Source: Sequoia sempervirens | Taxonomy: Eukaryota; Streptophyta; Pinopsida; Cupressales; Cupressaceae | DNA length: 64,000 bases | Direction: 5' to 3' | NCBI GenBank assembly: GCA_007258455.2 | Contig: VDFB02344339.1 | Span: 1 to 64,000, forward strand | In this document: piece after piece, positions 48,489-58,661 of the stretch | Layout of the letters: each line of letters begins with the position of its first letter | Numbering within the stretch: the first letter of the stretch is position 1 | Program-made: the position numbers and the translations under genes | Notes under the pieces: model-generated | Told to the model about the DNA's origin: nothing | The model's database searches: none | What the model saw: only the letters and a program-made list of their open reading frames with translations

Positions 48489-49100
48489 CGTCATTATTTG
48501 TTTTGACAACTTATAAATTAGTGTTAGATGTTATTATTTATAGAATTTATTAATGCTTTTATTCTCTAATCTTCTATGGTATTGTTTATTTCTTAAAATT
48601 TTATCCTTTCTGGTATATACATAGATTGATTTTGTTTGTAAATTATGATTTATTGACTAATTATTGATTGACGTGAATTGAATAAGTTCATTGAGTAATT
48701 ATTGCTATTTATTGAATGTACATATCATGTATATCATGTAAGAAATCACTAAATTTGTAAAGTTTAAATATTAAAATGTCCTATATTAATATCATGTATG
48801 CGATCACTAAATTTCACATTAATGTCCTATATCAATGTCTTGACTATGAACATAAAATGCATAAATTTACATGTGTAAATTAAAATTTCAAAAATAATAA
48901 AGTCCATAATTTATGTAACATATTAAGTGCATGAAACCAATATATTAAGCACATGAAATAAAGTCCATAGTACAACCCATGAACTAAAGTCCAACTAAGT
49001 ACTTAAGCCATGACTATAAAGTCCAACATAGTACACGAGAAACAAGAAATATAGTCCATGAAATAAACAAATATAACACATAAAATCACATATTTCTAGG

Positions 49101-50059
49101 TCATGTACTGTCTCTATAATCAAGAGACCTCTTCACACCATGCTGACTATGTGGGTGACTTGAAACACTCTGTACAAGAGAAAGATGAAATCAAATGTAA
49201 GACAATGAAAAATGATTTAATGACAATTTAATTTATAATCCATCATAAAATTAAATTACTATCATATCTGCATCTAGATGCTCTGGTGCACTTGAAGCAA
49301 CCTCTAAATTATCTAAATCAATCTATATAAACAAGATAAATAAATTTGAAATTAGATGTACAACTCTACAATTAATTTTTTTAATTCAATTTAATTTATA
49401 ATTTATCATATTTTAATTGTACCGTATTCTGAGGTTGTGCACCAGGCTCTTCTCCAGGACCTATTTGTACATTCTCAACTAGAAGATGTGTCTCATGCTA
49501 TAAAAGAAAAAGAATATGTAACAAATCTCATATTATGTATATATTCAATTTATAATGTATAATTGACTTTAAATATAATAATTTTTTTTTAAATTACCAT
49601 TTGATCTAGAGCCTGCTCTACATGTCCTCCTAGTGGTGTAACTATGTTTGGGTCAAGGCTAAAAGTTGCACTAACAAAGTCCTACAAGATCAAAATTAAA
49701 GCACGTCCAACAGAGTACATAAGAAACAAGAAATATGGTCCATGAAATAAACAAAGATAACACATAAAATCACATATTTCTAGGTCATGTACTGTCTCTA
49801 TAATCAAGAGACCTCTTCACACCATGTGGACTATGTGGATGACCTGAAACACTCTTTCCATACAAAATTCAAAATTTAACATGTACATGTACATTTAAAA
49901 TAAAAAATATGATGCATAATTTGCATGTGTATATATCATTAAACTAAACTATGTGCATACATACAAATTTCAAAATTTAAGAACTACATATGCATTTAAT
50001 ACATGCACATACATACTAAACAATAAACTTGAAACATTCACAAAAGCTCATTTTATATC

Positions 50060-50107
<48 letters not shown>

Positions 50108-53100
50108 TACAATTTTTTAGCAGGAGAAATCATAATCTAGTAGATAGTCATAAAATATATACTATTATATATTATTCATTATAAGTTCATAAATTCCACC
50201 AAATTCATAAATCCATGTCTCTAAAAATATCCATCTAGAACCAAAATCATAAATTCATGTCACTAAAAATATCCATCCAACCAAATTTATAAATTCATCA
50301 CACAAAATATCCATTGTTCACCAAATTCATAATTTAATATCATTGTCTTAATTTAGAAACTATTATGGCTCTCTACTACATCTCTTCATTTCTTTGTGTT
50401 TTCCTTTTTAGAGTCAAAATTTCTCCTCTCCTCTAGCCATTTTCGATGCTCATCTAAGATCCCATCCATAGCCCCGACAACATCAACAAGGGTTTGCATC
50501 CTAGATGCAAACATCCTCACAGGAGGTGCAACACATTCTTCATTTTGAATAATGTTGATTTGATCTTGGATGGTTCTAACATTGGCATTTATTTGTGCTT
50601 GAAAACAATCATGTTCATTGATTTCAAGTGGTGGAGGTGGGGGGTTACGAGGTGGAGTGGGTGGAGGTGGAGGTGAAGGTGGTGGAGATGAATGGCGTGG
50701 AGGTGGATTGTGAATATTATTGAATGGATCCATGTGATCTTTAAGATATGAGTGAACCTGCATTAGATTTGTAATTTCAAGATGTAAGATACATGTTTAG
50801 GAAATACCTTTAAACCATTCAATATAAATGGCCTTAAATAATTGAATACAAATGATAAAATATGTAAGCCTCATTTATGTCTAAGGCACATGTTACTTGA
50901 ATGAAAATACAATTAAATATTAATATTATATAATATTGCATGATCTTATTATTGTTAAATTTGGTTGCCTTGGGAAACTTTGATCACCAAATTTTAAGAA
51001 CTTCTTTGATCCCTTTAAGAAATTTCATATTGGGACCCCTTAAGAAACCGAATTACAATTTAGGGTGACATGATGGCTTAAGGGGATCTACGTCTAGTGA
51101 GGTCCTAGGAGAAAATGAAATGGATCAAGTGAATAAATTTGGTGAAGTTGCCTAAGGCAACCAAATTTCATTAAGAGCCTTTAAAGAAAAAATGATGGCT
51201 TTAGGGTTTAGGGTTTAGACTTTAGAGTTTAGGGTTTAGGTAATAGGATAGCTTAAGGGGATCTACATGTAGTAAGATCCTAGGACAAAATTACATGGCA
51301 TAAGGGAATGAAATTTGGTGGAGTTTCCTAAGGCAACCAAATTTCATTAAGAGCCTAAGAAAAAATGGATGCTTTAGGGTTTAGGGTTTAGAGTTTAGAG
51401 TTTAGGGTTTAGGGTTTAGAGTTTAGAGTTTAGAGTTTAGGGTTTAGGGTAATAGGATAACTTAAGGGGATATATGTAGTAAGATCCTATGGAAAAATTA
51501 CAATGCATAAGGGAATGAAATTTGGTGGATTTTCCTAAGACAACCAAATTTCACTTTAAGGCCAGGTAGGACAAAATGAATGGTTTAGTGTTTAGGGTTT
51601 ATATTTTAAAGTTTAGGGTTTAGGGTTTACATAACTTAGGGTGAAGTTTTGGTGCCCCTTGGAATATAATGAACTTGCAATATAGTCAAGAACATTTCTT
51701 CTGGAATAGTTGATTGAGATCTACTCTTGTTTCAACTGACCAACCTAGATCATGAAATCTCATTCATATTATAATCTTGCATGATCTTATTATTCTTAAA
51801 TTTGGTTAATTTGGGAAAATTCACCAAATTTTAAGAGCTTCTTTGATCCCCTTAAGAAATGCCATATTGGGACCCCTTAAGAAATTGATTTACAATTTAG
51901 GGTGACAAGATGGCTTAAGGGGATCTATTTCTAGTGAGGTACTAGGAGAAAATGACATGGCTCAAGTGAATAAAATTTGGTGAAGTTTCCCAAGGTAACC
52001 AAATTTCATTAAGAGCCTTTAAAGAAAAAAAATGATGGCTTTAGGGTTTAGGAGACTTTAGAGTTCAGGGTTTAGGGTAATAGGATAGCTTAAAGGGATC
52101 TACATGTAGTAAGATCCTAGGACAAAATTACATGGCATAAGGGAATGAAATTTGGTGGAGTTTCCTAAGGAAACCAAATTTCATTAAGAGCCTATGAAAA
52201 AATGATGGCTTTAGGGTTTATGTTTAGAGTTTAGGGTTTAGGGTAATAGGATAACTTAAGGGGATATATGTAGTAAGATCCTATGACAAAATTACATGGC
52301 ATAAGGGAATGAAATTTGGAGGATTTTCCTAAGACAACCAAATTTCACTTTAAGGTCAGGTAGGACAAAATGAATGGTTTAGTGTTTAGAGTTTAGATTT
52401 TAGAGTTTAGGGTTTAGGGTTACAGAACTTAGGGTGAAGTTTTGGTGCCCCTTGGAATATAATGAACTTGCAAGTTAGTGAAGAACATTTTCTTGTGGAA
52501 TAGTTGATTGAGATCTACTCTTGTTTCAACTGACCAACCTAGATCATGAAATCTCATTCATATTATAATCTTGCATGATCTTATTATTGTTAAATTTGGT
52601 TGCCTTGGGAAACTTCACCAAATTTTAAGAACTTTGATCCCCTTAAGAAATTGATTTATGATTTAGGGTGATAGGATGGCTTAAGGGGATCTAGATGTCT
52701 AGTGAGGTCCAAATTTAATCATACTATGACCTCATTGGTTCCATCTAGCTCTGGGTCAAAAGTGTTTACCCCTCTAATAAATAAAAGTATCATGTTAAAA
52801 ATGAATCAATCTATACATATCACAAAAATAACATACATCTATCAAAACAAGTAAAAAATTCCTCCTACATTAGAGGATATCAAAATAAATATGAAATATT
52901 TTAATAATTATACTTGTAATCACTTATTAATAAGTTATATCATACATAATTTTAATCACATAATAAAGGAATAAATATACAGATGTAGAAGATACAAAAA
53001 TAAAAAGAGGCTACTCACATGGATCTTGATCCTTCTAGGAAGTTCCTAGATTGGTGTATTTCGTGTAGGACTCTTTGTAGGTATTGGGACCTTCACCTCT

Positions 53101-53200
53101 TTGCTTGTATATTTCCAACAATGCCACTCACTCCCTCTATAGAATTATTTCCCTTTTTATTATCTAGTTCTTTTAATCTTCTAAATTAACCTCTTATTTA
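49101..53200 (-). CDS. Multi-exon accessory gene of the DNA transposon (model)
   Basis: Exons are read from plausible splice sites. E2 is about 52771-52725 (VNTFDPELDGTNEVI, donor GTATGA). E3 is 50757-50386: VHSYLKDHMDPFNN, a Pro-rich run (28 of about 35 residues Pro/Ser/Arg), then a helical part ending KKENTKK and TGA. E4 is 49681-49598, E5 49497-49423, E6 49322-49260 and E7 49169-49101 (ends YRDST, TGA). E4-E7 are 28, 25, 21 and 22 codons, all phase 0, with acceptors TTGTAG, TTATAG, TATATAG and TGTACAG and donors GTAATT, GTACAA and GTAATT. A first exon near 53.2-53.0 kb with donor GTGAGT is possible. E3's TGA may be the real end, or a mutated CGA before a GTAGTA donor that leads to E4. A TnpA-like DNA-binding partner is a guess. 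Confidence 0.5.
49713..49855 (-). repeat. Duplicate of the last exon and its 3' flank
   Basis: 49713-49855 repeats 49029-49170 with about 93% identity, including the coding exon ending KRSLDYRDST and TGA. This places a second possible terminal exon between the Pro-rich exon and exon E4. Confidence 0.85.
50062..50106. repeat. (CA)n/(TA)n microsatellite
   Basis: About 19 CA units followed by a short TA run. Confidence 0.95.
50386..50757 (-). CDS. Proline-rich/helical exon of the accessory gene
   Basis: Open for 123 codons from the acceptor TAATGCAG at 50758-50765. It joins in phase 0 to the upstream exon ending EVI. Pro-rich segment at residues about 20-45. The rest is amphipathic helix-like (NANVRTIQDQINIIQNEE, ASRMQTLVDVVGAMDGILDEHRKWLEERR), suited to oligomerisation. 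It resembles in style, not in sequence, the C-terminal exons of plant CACTA accessory proteins. Confidence 0.6.
   Translation of the reverse strand, partial: VHSYLKDHMDPFNNIHNPPPRHSSPPPSPPPPPTPPRNPPPPPLEINEHDCFQAQINANVRTIQDQINIIQNEECVAPPVRMFASRMQTLVDVVGAMDGILDEHRKWLEERRNFDSKKENTKK
50938..52715. repeat. Higher-order tandem repeat (841 + 794 bp + partial) with telomere-like runs
   Basis: GCATGATCTTATTATT(G/C)TTAAATTTGG recurs at 50938, 51779 and 52573. Each full unit contains three sub-repeats of about 170 bp with TTAAGGGGATCTA, AAGATCCTA, GGCATAAGGGAATGAAATTTGG and AACCAAATTTCA. The sub-repeats are separated by runs of TTTAGGG and variants (GTTTAGAG). A diverged further piece lies at 53950-54110. 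The array lies in the long intron of the accessory gene model. Confidence 0.9.
52725..52771 (-). CDS. Small exon of the accessory gene
   Basis: VNTFDPELDGTNEVI between acceptor TTATTAG(AG) and donor GTATGA; it joins in phase to the Pro-rich exon. Confidence 0.45.
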
Positions 53201-54894
53201 TAGGAGCATAATATGAATCCTCCTCCTATCTCTATTGTAATAATAGCATAGTTCCTCCAATCTATCATCATGCATCTCCTCCCTTTCCCATGTAATAGGT
53301 GTACCTTAGGTGTTAAATGGTTCCATCTTGGTCTCCTTATTGATGCATTTCTATCCTTCCACATAAATCTATATAGTATCAAAATATAGGTAATTTTATG
53401 GTTATTGAATGTCTCTTAATTGCCTAAGAATCCATTATGATTGAGGATGGGTGGATTATTATCTACGATCACATCTTAAAAATCCTGTAGAGGTCATGGT
53501 ATGTGTTTCTTAATATATATATTCTCATACAAACCTCTTTCCATGTATTATCAACTCTCCTATATAATAGACACCTTACTAGATTTAAATTTCATATGAT
53601 ATATACCCAAGTGTTTCCAATTGGAATTGCTATAATTATGCTTCTATGGTATTCTAGATCTTCATAATAGTTTTCATAAATCTACCAAATAGACCCATTC
53701 TTGACATTGAACCTACATAATTTTAGGTATGTCCAATGAAAGAAACTTTACCCATAGCACTCTCACTCACACTCTCATATCTTGTGGATATAATAGAATA
53801 AATTTTTCTCCCAATGATTTAGGTCCCTAATAATCATGTCTAAGTGTCATAGAGAGTGATCATCCACTCTTCATAAACTTGTAGAAACCAAAAGGTTTTA
53901 TATTATGTGTTCAAATAAGTGAAAACATTACAAAAATCTCTACTGAATGGTGACAATAGAGGGTTTTTTAAGGCAACCAAATTTCATTTTAAGGTCCTAA
54001 GAAAAAATTCAAATGCATTAGTGTTGAGGGTTTATATTTTACAGTTCAGGGTCTAGGGTTTAGAAAACTTAGGGTGAAGTTTGGGTGGCCCTTGGAATAA
54101 TTTAGACTTGCAAGTTAGTTCCAATTGGAAGCGATTCTATGTGCTTAGATTTATGAATTTGCTAACTATATTTGCAAACAAACATTGATAATCTTTATGA
54201 ATTTTAACTATTATTTAACATATTGTTTTCTAATCTAATTATAATTTAACATTGAAACTAAAGTTTAACATATCATTTTTTCCATACAATGCAAATGATT
54301 TTTTTTTAGCTCAAAATTACCTAGTTTTCAAAAACAAAATGATTTGTTCGATTTCAATTTAGGGTTTTAACAAAAAAATTTATTCCAATTCAATTTAGGG
54401 TTTCAATTTCTAAGAAATTAGGGTTTTAATGCAATTTTATCATTTAAGTTCAAACTAGGGTTTTTAAATTCATTTTTGTTTGATTTGAATTGTTTCAAAA
54501 AGCTTGATTAGGGTTTAAATGTAATTTTTTTATTTCATTTCAATTTCTAGGGTTTTCAAATTCAATTTTTTTGGTCTAATCAAATAATTTAGGTTTCAAA
54601 AGTTAAATTTTGTTTGTAAAACACAATTCAAGGTTCATGTTTTCATTTCTATTAAAAAATATTTAGGTTTCATTGCATTTTTTTGTCTATTTTTACAATT
54701 ACCCATTTCTACTATAACAGGAAAAAAATGCTCAAAACGTGAAATAAATTAAAAAGAATCATGCTAAATTCACTTATTTTCTTCACAATTTCAATAAAAA
54801 ATGGAAAAATGCAAAAAAAAGGGGTGTGGGTGGGTACCTACTATCACCTGTACTTGGGATCCTATCTGCTGTAAAATGAACTTTGTTTGTTTTA
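53201..54894. other. No recognised gene (transposon right arm)
   Basis: AT-rich. A diverged repeat unit with telomere-like words lies at 53950-54110, and many TTAGGGTTT words at 54355-54560. Possible promoter region of the minus-strand gene. Confidence 0.4.
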
Positions 54895-54914
54895 AAAAAA
54901 AAATAGCATTATAA

Positions 54915-55112
54915 AACGGGATCCAGATTTCTACAAAACGGGATCCTAATTTTTATAAATTGGTAACCTGTTTCGTAGTAATCAGGATCCTGTTCCTTCT
55001 CCATTGGTTTGGGATCTTATAGGAAATGGGATCCCTATTTTTAAAAAGCAATATCCCGTTTCGTATTTAGGCTTGGGATCCCATTTATTAAAATTAGGAT
55101 CCTATTTTTGGA
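54915..55112. repeat. Right array of GGGATCC words
   Basis: At least seven words such as AAAACGGGATCC, AATGGGATCCC and TTAGGATCC, spaced 20-45 bp, close to the right terminus. ATCCCATTTATTAAAA is shared in direct orientation with the left array. Confidence 0.8.
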
Positions 55113-55157
55113 AAGCCAATTTCAATTTTTTGGCTAAGGCAAAAGCTTCCATGTTTC

Positions 55158-55183
55158 GTGGACTCAACTTTGTGTACTTACCC
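55158..55183 (-). repeat. Right terminal inverted repeat
   Basis: On the minus strand GGGTAAGTACAC...TTGAGTCCAC. It is followed by TGAT (55184-55187). Confidence 0.85.
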
Positions 55184-55187
55184 TGAT

Positions 55188-57910
55188 AACTAATCTATCC
55201 ACATGGGGTTTTCTAAGCAATAAGGAGCCCACACTAGGGATCTTGAGGAGGGGACAATTTTGAAGAATAAAGGAATCCCATGAGGAGAAGTAGTTGTTAG
55301 AGGAACCATTCTTATAAAAACTTGCCATCACAGTTTCAAAAATAGAGATTTCTATTTTTTGCAAAAAAAATTCCACTGGTAGATGGACCTTTTTAAATAT
55401 CCTTCTATTCCTTTCGAGCCATATGTTCCAAATAATTATTGAGGGAGATATTTCCCAAAGAGAAAAAAATCTAGAATAAGAATATAATCTCAGCCAACTT
55501 TGAAAATGATGCAAGATCAAATTTTGTAAAGGTGAGTGCCAACCCAACCTATTCATTAACCATGACCAACATTCCTATGCAAATGAGAAATTGATGAGGT
55601 CATTAGTAGATTCAATTACCTTACCACATAACACATAGGAGAATAGAGGGGTTATTCCCAATTTATCAAGTCTCATTCCTGAGAGTATTCTATCCTTTAG
55701 TTCCAACCAACTAAAAGCACTCGCTTTCAGGAGTACATTTGGGCCCCAATAGAGATAGGATGGCCATGGAGGATGAACCTCATTTTTAACAAAATAATTA
55801 TAACCATATTTAGCAATATATTTTCCTAATTTTGATCTTGTCCATACAATTTCATTAGGTTTATCTATGATTTTTTTTGTCTTTTGGACAGTTCATTTTT
55901 GAGAGATTCCTTAATGTGGTGAGGAGCTAGAGGGAAACTGAAGTCCTTCCACTTGAAAGAATTCCAAGGACCATCCTTATCAATGATAAAATAGTCTTTT
56001 ACTTTATCTCCCCATAGATTTTTCACAGTAATGTCTAATTGAGACCAATTCCCAAGGAGTTTGAGAGGTTGATAACCATTCCAAGCATCATCTCAAAAAA
56101 GGGCCTTTTCACCATTATTGATTGGCCAAGAAAGATGAGGAAGAATGAAATGTCTACAATCACATATAAAATTCCAAATTTTTGAGCCCAGAGGGAGATT
56201 CCTTTGGGTGAAGATCCTTTCTCTCTCCATGGAATCCAAATATTTTTTTTCATGATTTGACACCATTTCTTCTCCAGATTGGAGTACAACTGCCAAACCA
56301 TTTTAGCACCCAAGGCTTTATTTTGTAAGAAGATGTCTCTCAAGCCCACCCCCTGAAGATTTTTATTTAAAAAAAATTTCCCAAGCTACCAGGGGGAGTT
56401 TCTTTTTCCGAGAGACATTTTATGCCCAAAGGAAATTTCTAAATAATTTTTGCAATGCAAGTCCTTTCCTATGAGGAATTTTCAAAACTGACATTAATTA
56501 AATTGGCAAAGAGTGAAGGACAACCTTTAGTAATATCAATTTTCCTGCAAATGAAAGCCATTTAGATTTCCATAGAAGAATTCTATTTAATGTGGAGGAG
56601 AGATGATTATCCCAAAAGTTGTGCTTCTCAATACCCGAGAAGAAGCAGATTCCTAAATATTTACAAGGAAGAGAGCCACTTTGAAAACCCCAAAAAATTT
56701 CAAGTTTAGATTTGACTACTTAGGGGTTTACATTTACTAAAAATATTTTTGATTTCTCAGCTTTAAAGGATTGGCCTGAAGCTAGACAATAATCTAAAAG
56801 ATTTGTTTTAATTATTTTTTCTTCTTTTATAGAAGCCTAGCCAAAAAGAAGAGTACCATTCATGAAAGAGAGTGAGAAATTGGAGTAGGGATTGGGTTAA
56901 CCTTGATTCCATTCCATACTTATTGTTTCTTGTTGCAATGATTGATTGACTTAACCTCTCAACCATCAAGATGAATAAGAAGGGTGAGAGGGTATCACCC
57001 TGTCTTAATCCCCTTGATGGAACAAATTTGTTAGTAGGAGAACCATTTACTAAGATTGAAAGACTTACACTAGTTACACAAGAGGAAATCCAATTGCACT
57101 TGCTATTAGCAAAACCAAATTTTCTAAGGATAGCAAAGACAAAGTCCCATTCCACTTTATTGTAGGCCTTTTCCATGTCTAGTTTTAGGATCATTGAAGG
57201 AGATTTATCTTTTGTAACTAAATGTAATACTTCATGGGCTAGTATTTCCCCTTCAGGAGTATCTTTACTTAGGACAAGTCACCCTTGTTCAAATGAGATG
57301 ATAGAAGGGAAGATTTTAGCTAGCCTAAGGGCTATTTCCTTAGTGAAAATTTTCAAAATGGTATTGCAAAGGGAAATAGGTATAAAATCCTTGAAGGAAA
57401 AATGATTAGATTTTTTTGGAATGAGAGCAACCACAATTTCATTAAAATTCTTTAACATTTTCCTTTTTCTCCTCAATTCTTTAAGAATAAGGAGAATGTC
57501 TTGACCAACAAAATTCCAACACTTCTGGAAGAAAAAATTCGCAAAGCCATCAGGTCCAAGGGCCTTTTTGGAATTCAAAGAGAATACTATCTCTTTGACT
57601 TCCTCCAAGGTTATTTTCTCCATAATAAATTTGTTGTGTTCCATGTCAACCAGGGAGGGAATACTGTTTAGAAAAAGATTATTATCTAGATGTATGTTAG
57701 CTCTTAGTGGAGCTAATAAGTTCTTGAAATAATATATTGCTACATCTTCAATATCTCAATATTTAATTAAAATATTCCCTAAAGGAGAAATAATTGAACC
57801 AATCCTATTTCTTTTTCTTTTCAATTTTGTTGAGGCATGAAAATTTTTTGTATTTCGATCAACCTAAAAGCCTAATTTCTTCATTCCCAGGCAATCCACC
57901 TAGCAAAATT
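55188..57910 (-). pseudogene. LINE reverse transcriptase and C-terminal part (piece 1 of 3)
   Basis: Minus strand from a truncated 5' end near 57910: VDRNTKNFHA, then ITLEEVKEIVFSLNSKKALGPDGF (57620-57540), VALIPKK near 57410, ISLCNTILKIFTK, LKLDMEKAYNKVEWDF (57190) with the first catalytic Asp, and GLRQGDTLSPFLFILMVE (57010-56960). These are canonical plant L1-type RT blocks. Where FADD is expected, I read FMNG (about 56855), so the catalytic Asp pair is lost. The connection and zinc-binding-like region (56349-56035; 55556-55188, SLWEISPSIIIWNIWLERNRRIF) follows and continues in frame into RNase H at 42.4 kb. 5' truncation is typical of LINE insertion. No matching TSD found. Confidence 0.9.
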
Positions 57911-57918
57911 ATGCATGT

Positions 57919-57994
57919 GGGACCAAGTGGCCCATTTGGGAAAATTAGTCCCATCTAGGTGGGACTAAGTTGTCCAACCTGGTGACTTAGTCCC
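57919..57994 (+). promoter_or_regulatory. Two hairpin units in U3 of the gypsy LTR
   Basis: 42-bp spaced units. The second has GGGACTAAGT pairing perfectly with ACTTAGTCCC. The first is GGGACCAA...TTAGTCCC with an inner GGCCCATTTGGG. Between them CCCATCTAGGTGGG is itself palindromic and is shared with the LTR at 18.5 kb. Confidence 0.75.
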
Positions 57995-58101
57995 ATTTGG
58001 GCTATTTTTAAGGTTTGAGCAGGAAAAATTGGAATTTAAGTTTATTTTTCCTTCATGTCAGCCTTAAGGATCAAATTAACAAGAAAATTAGGAGGATTTC
58101 C

Positions 58102-58109
58102 TATAAATA
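58102..58109 (+). promoter_or_regulatory. TATA box of the gypsy LTR
   Basis: CTATAAATACAAG about 110 bp downstream of the hairpin units, followed by a CT/AT-rich leader. Confidence 0.7.
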
Positions 58110-58628
58110 CAAGCCTCTAAACCCTAATTGATAAATCATTCATCTTATTTATCATTCATCATCTCTTTCATGTCAAACAAGCTAGGGTTTTAGCATTCTA
58201 AGTCATCAAGGTAACTTTCTAAGACATTCAAGGGAAAAATATTCATCTTTTTCTACAAAAAATCAAGATAAATCATCATGGAAAGTCTCTAACTCCATTC
58301 TTTTATGCTTCATTACATTTTTTCTTCATTTTGGTTTAATTACCTAAAAGGGGGTTTGACCAAGGCAAACCCCCATGCCCTAACATCCAACATTTCTTTC
58401 TCTTTCATTGTGTGTTTTGTAGATTTAGGTGCTTTGAATGTTTGGATATCATTACAGATTAATTTGCAAAGTTTTTGAAGACATCTCCTTGTTGACTAAG
58501 CCAAAATATCAACAAAAAGTCAATTTCAGGCCCGAAAATAAGAGTTTCAAAACTGAATACTAGTCAAGAACCAGAGTGCAAACTGACAGATTTCATTTCC
58601 AATTTCATATTTTTAGAAATTTAGAAGT

Positions 58629-58661
58629 GGACTAAGTCACCAATAGTGGTGACTTCGTCCC
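58629..58661 (+). other. Hairpin word in U5 of the gypsy LTR
   Basis: GGACTAAGTCACC, loop AATAGT, GGTGACTTCGTCC: 12 of 13 positions pair. Confidence 0.8.

Larger units (their letters stand above)
42439..55183 (+). mobile_element. 12.7-kb DNA transposon with TGAT duplication, DDE transposase and accessory gene
   Basis: The ends are inverted: GGGTGTGTGCAAG...TTGAGTCCAC on the left and, on the minus strand, GGGTAAGTACACA...TTGAGTCCAC on the right, with 19 of 26 positions equal. TGAT is duplicated. Removing the insert plus one TGAT restores the LINE frame exactly, which proves both ends. It carries a plus-strand transposase (43985-47383, decayed), a minus-strand multi-exon gene (about 53.2-49.1 kb), arrays of GGGATCC words near both ends, an array of CCCCTTAAG words and higher-order repeats. 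A 4-bp duplication and a DDE transposase recall the Sola superfamily, but I cannot confirm membership; it may be a separate lineage. Confidence 0.92.

Noticed and set aside
51190..52440. TTTAGGG runs as a chromosome end
   Set aside because: Runs are short, mixed with GTTTAGAG, repeated inside 0.8-kb units and flanked on both sides by transposon sequence.
20850..57930. Target-site duplication of the LINE
   Set aside because: I compared the sequence outside the poly(T) at 20867 and the 5' end near 57910 and found no convincing match; the exact 5' end is uncertain.
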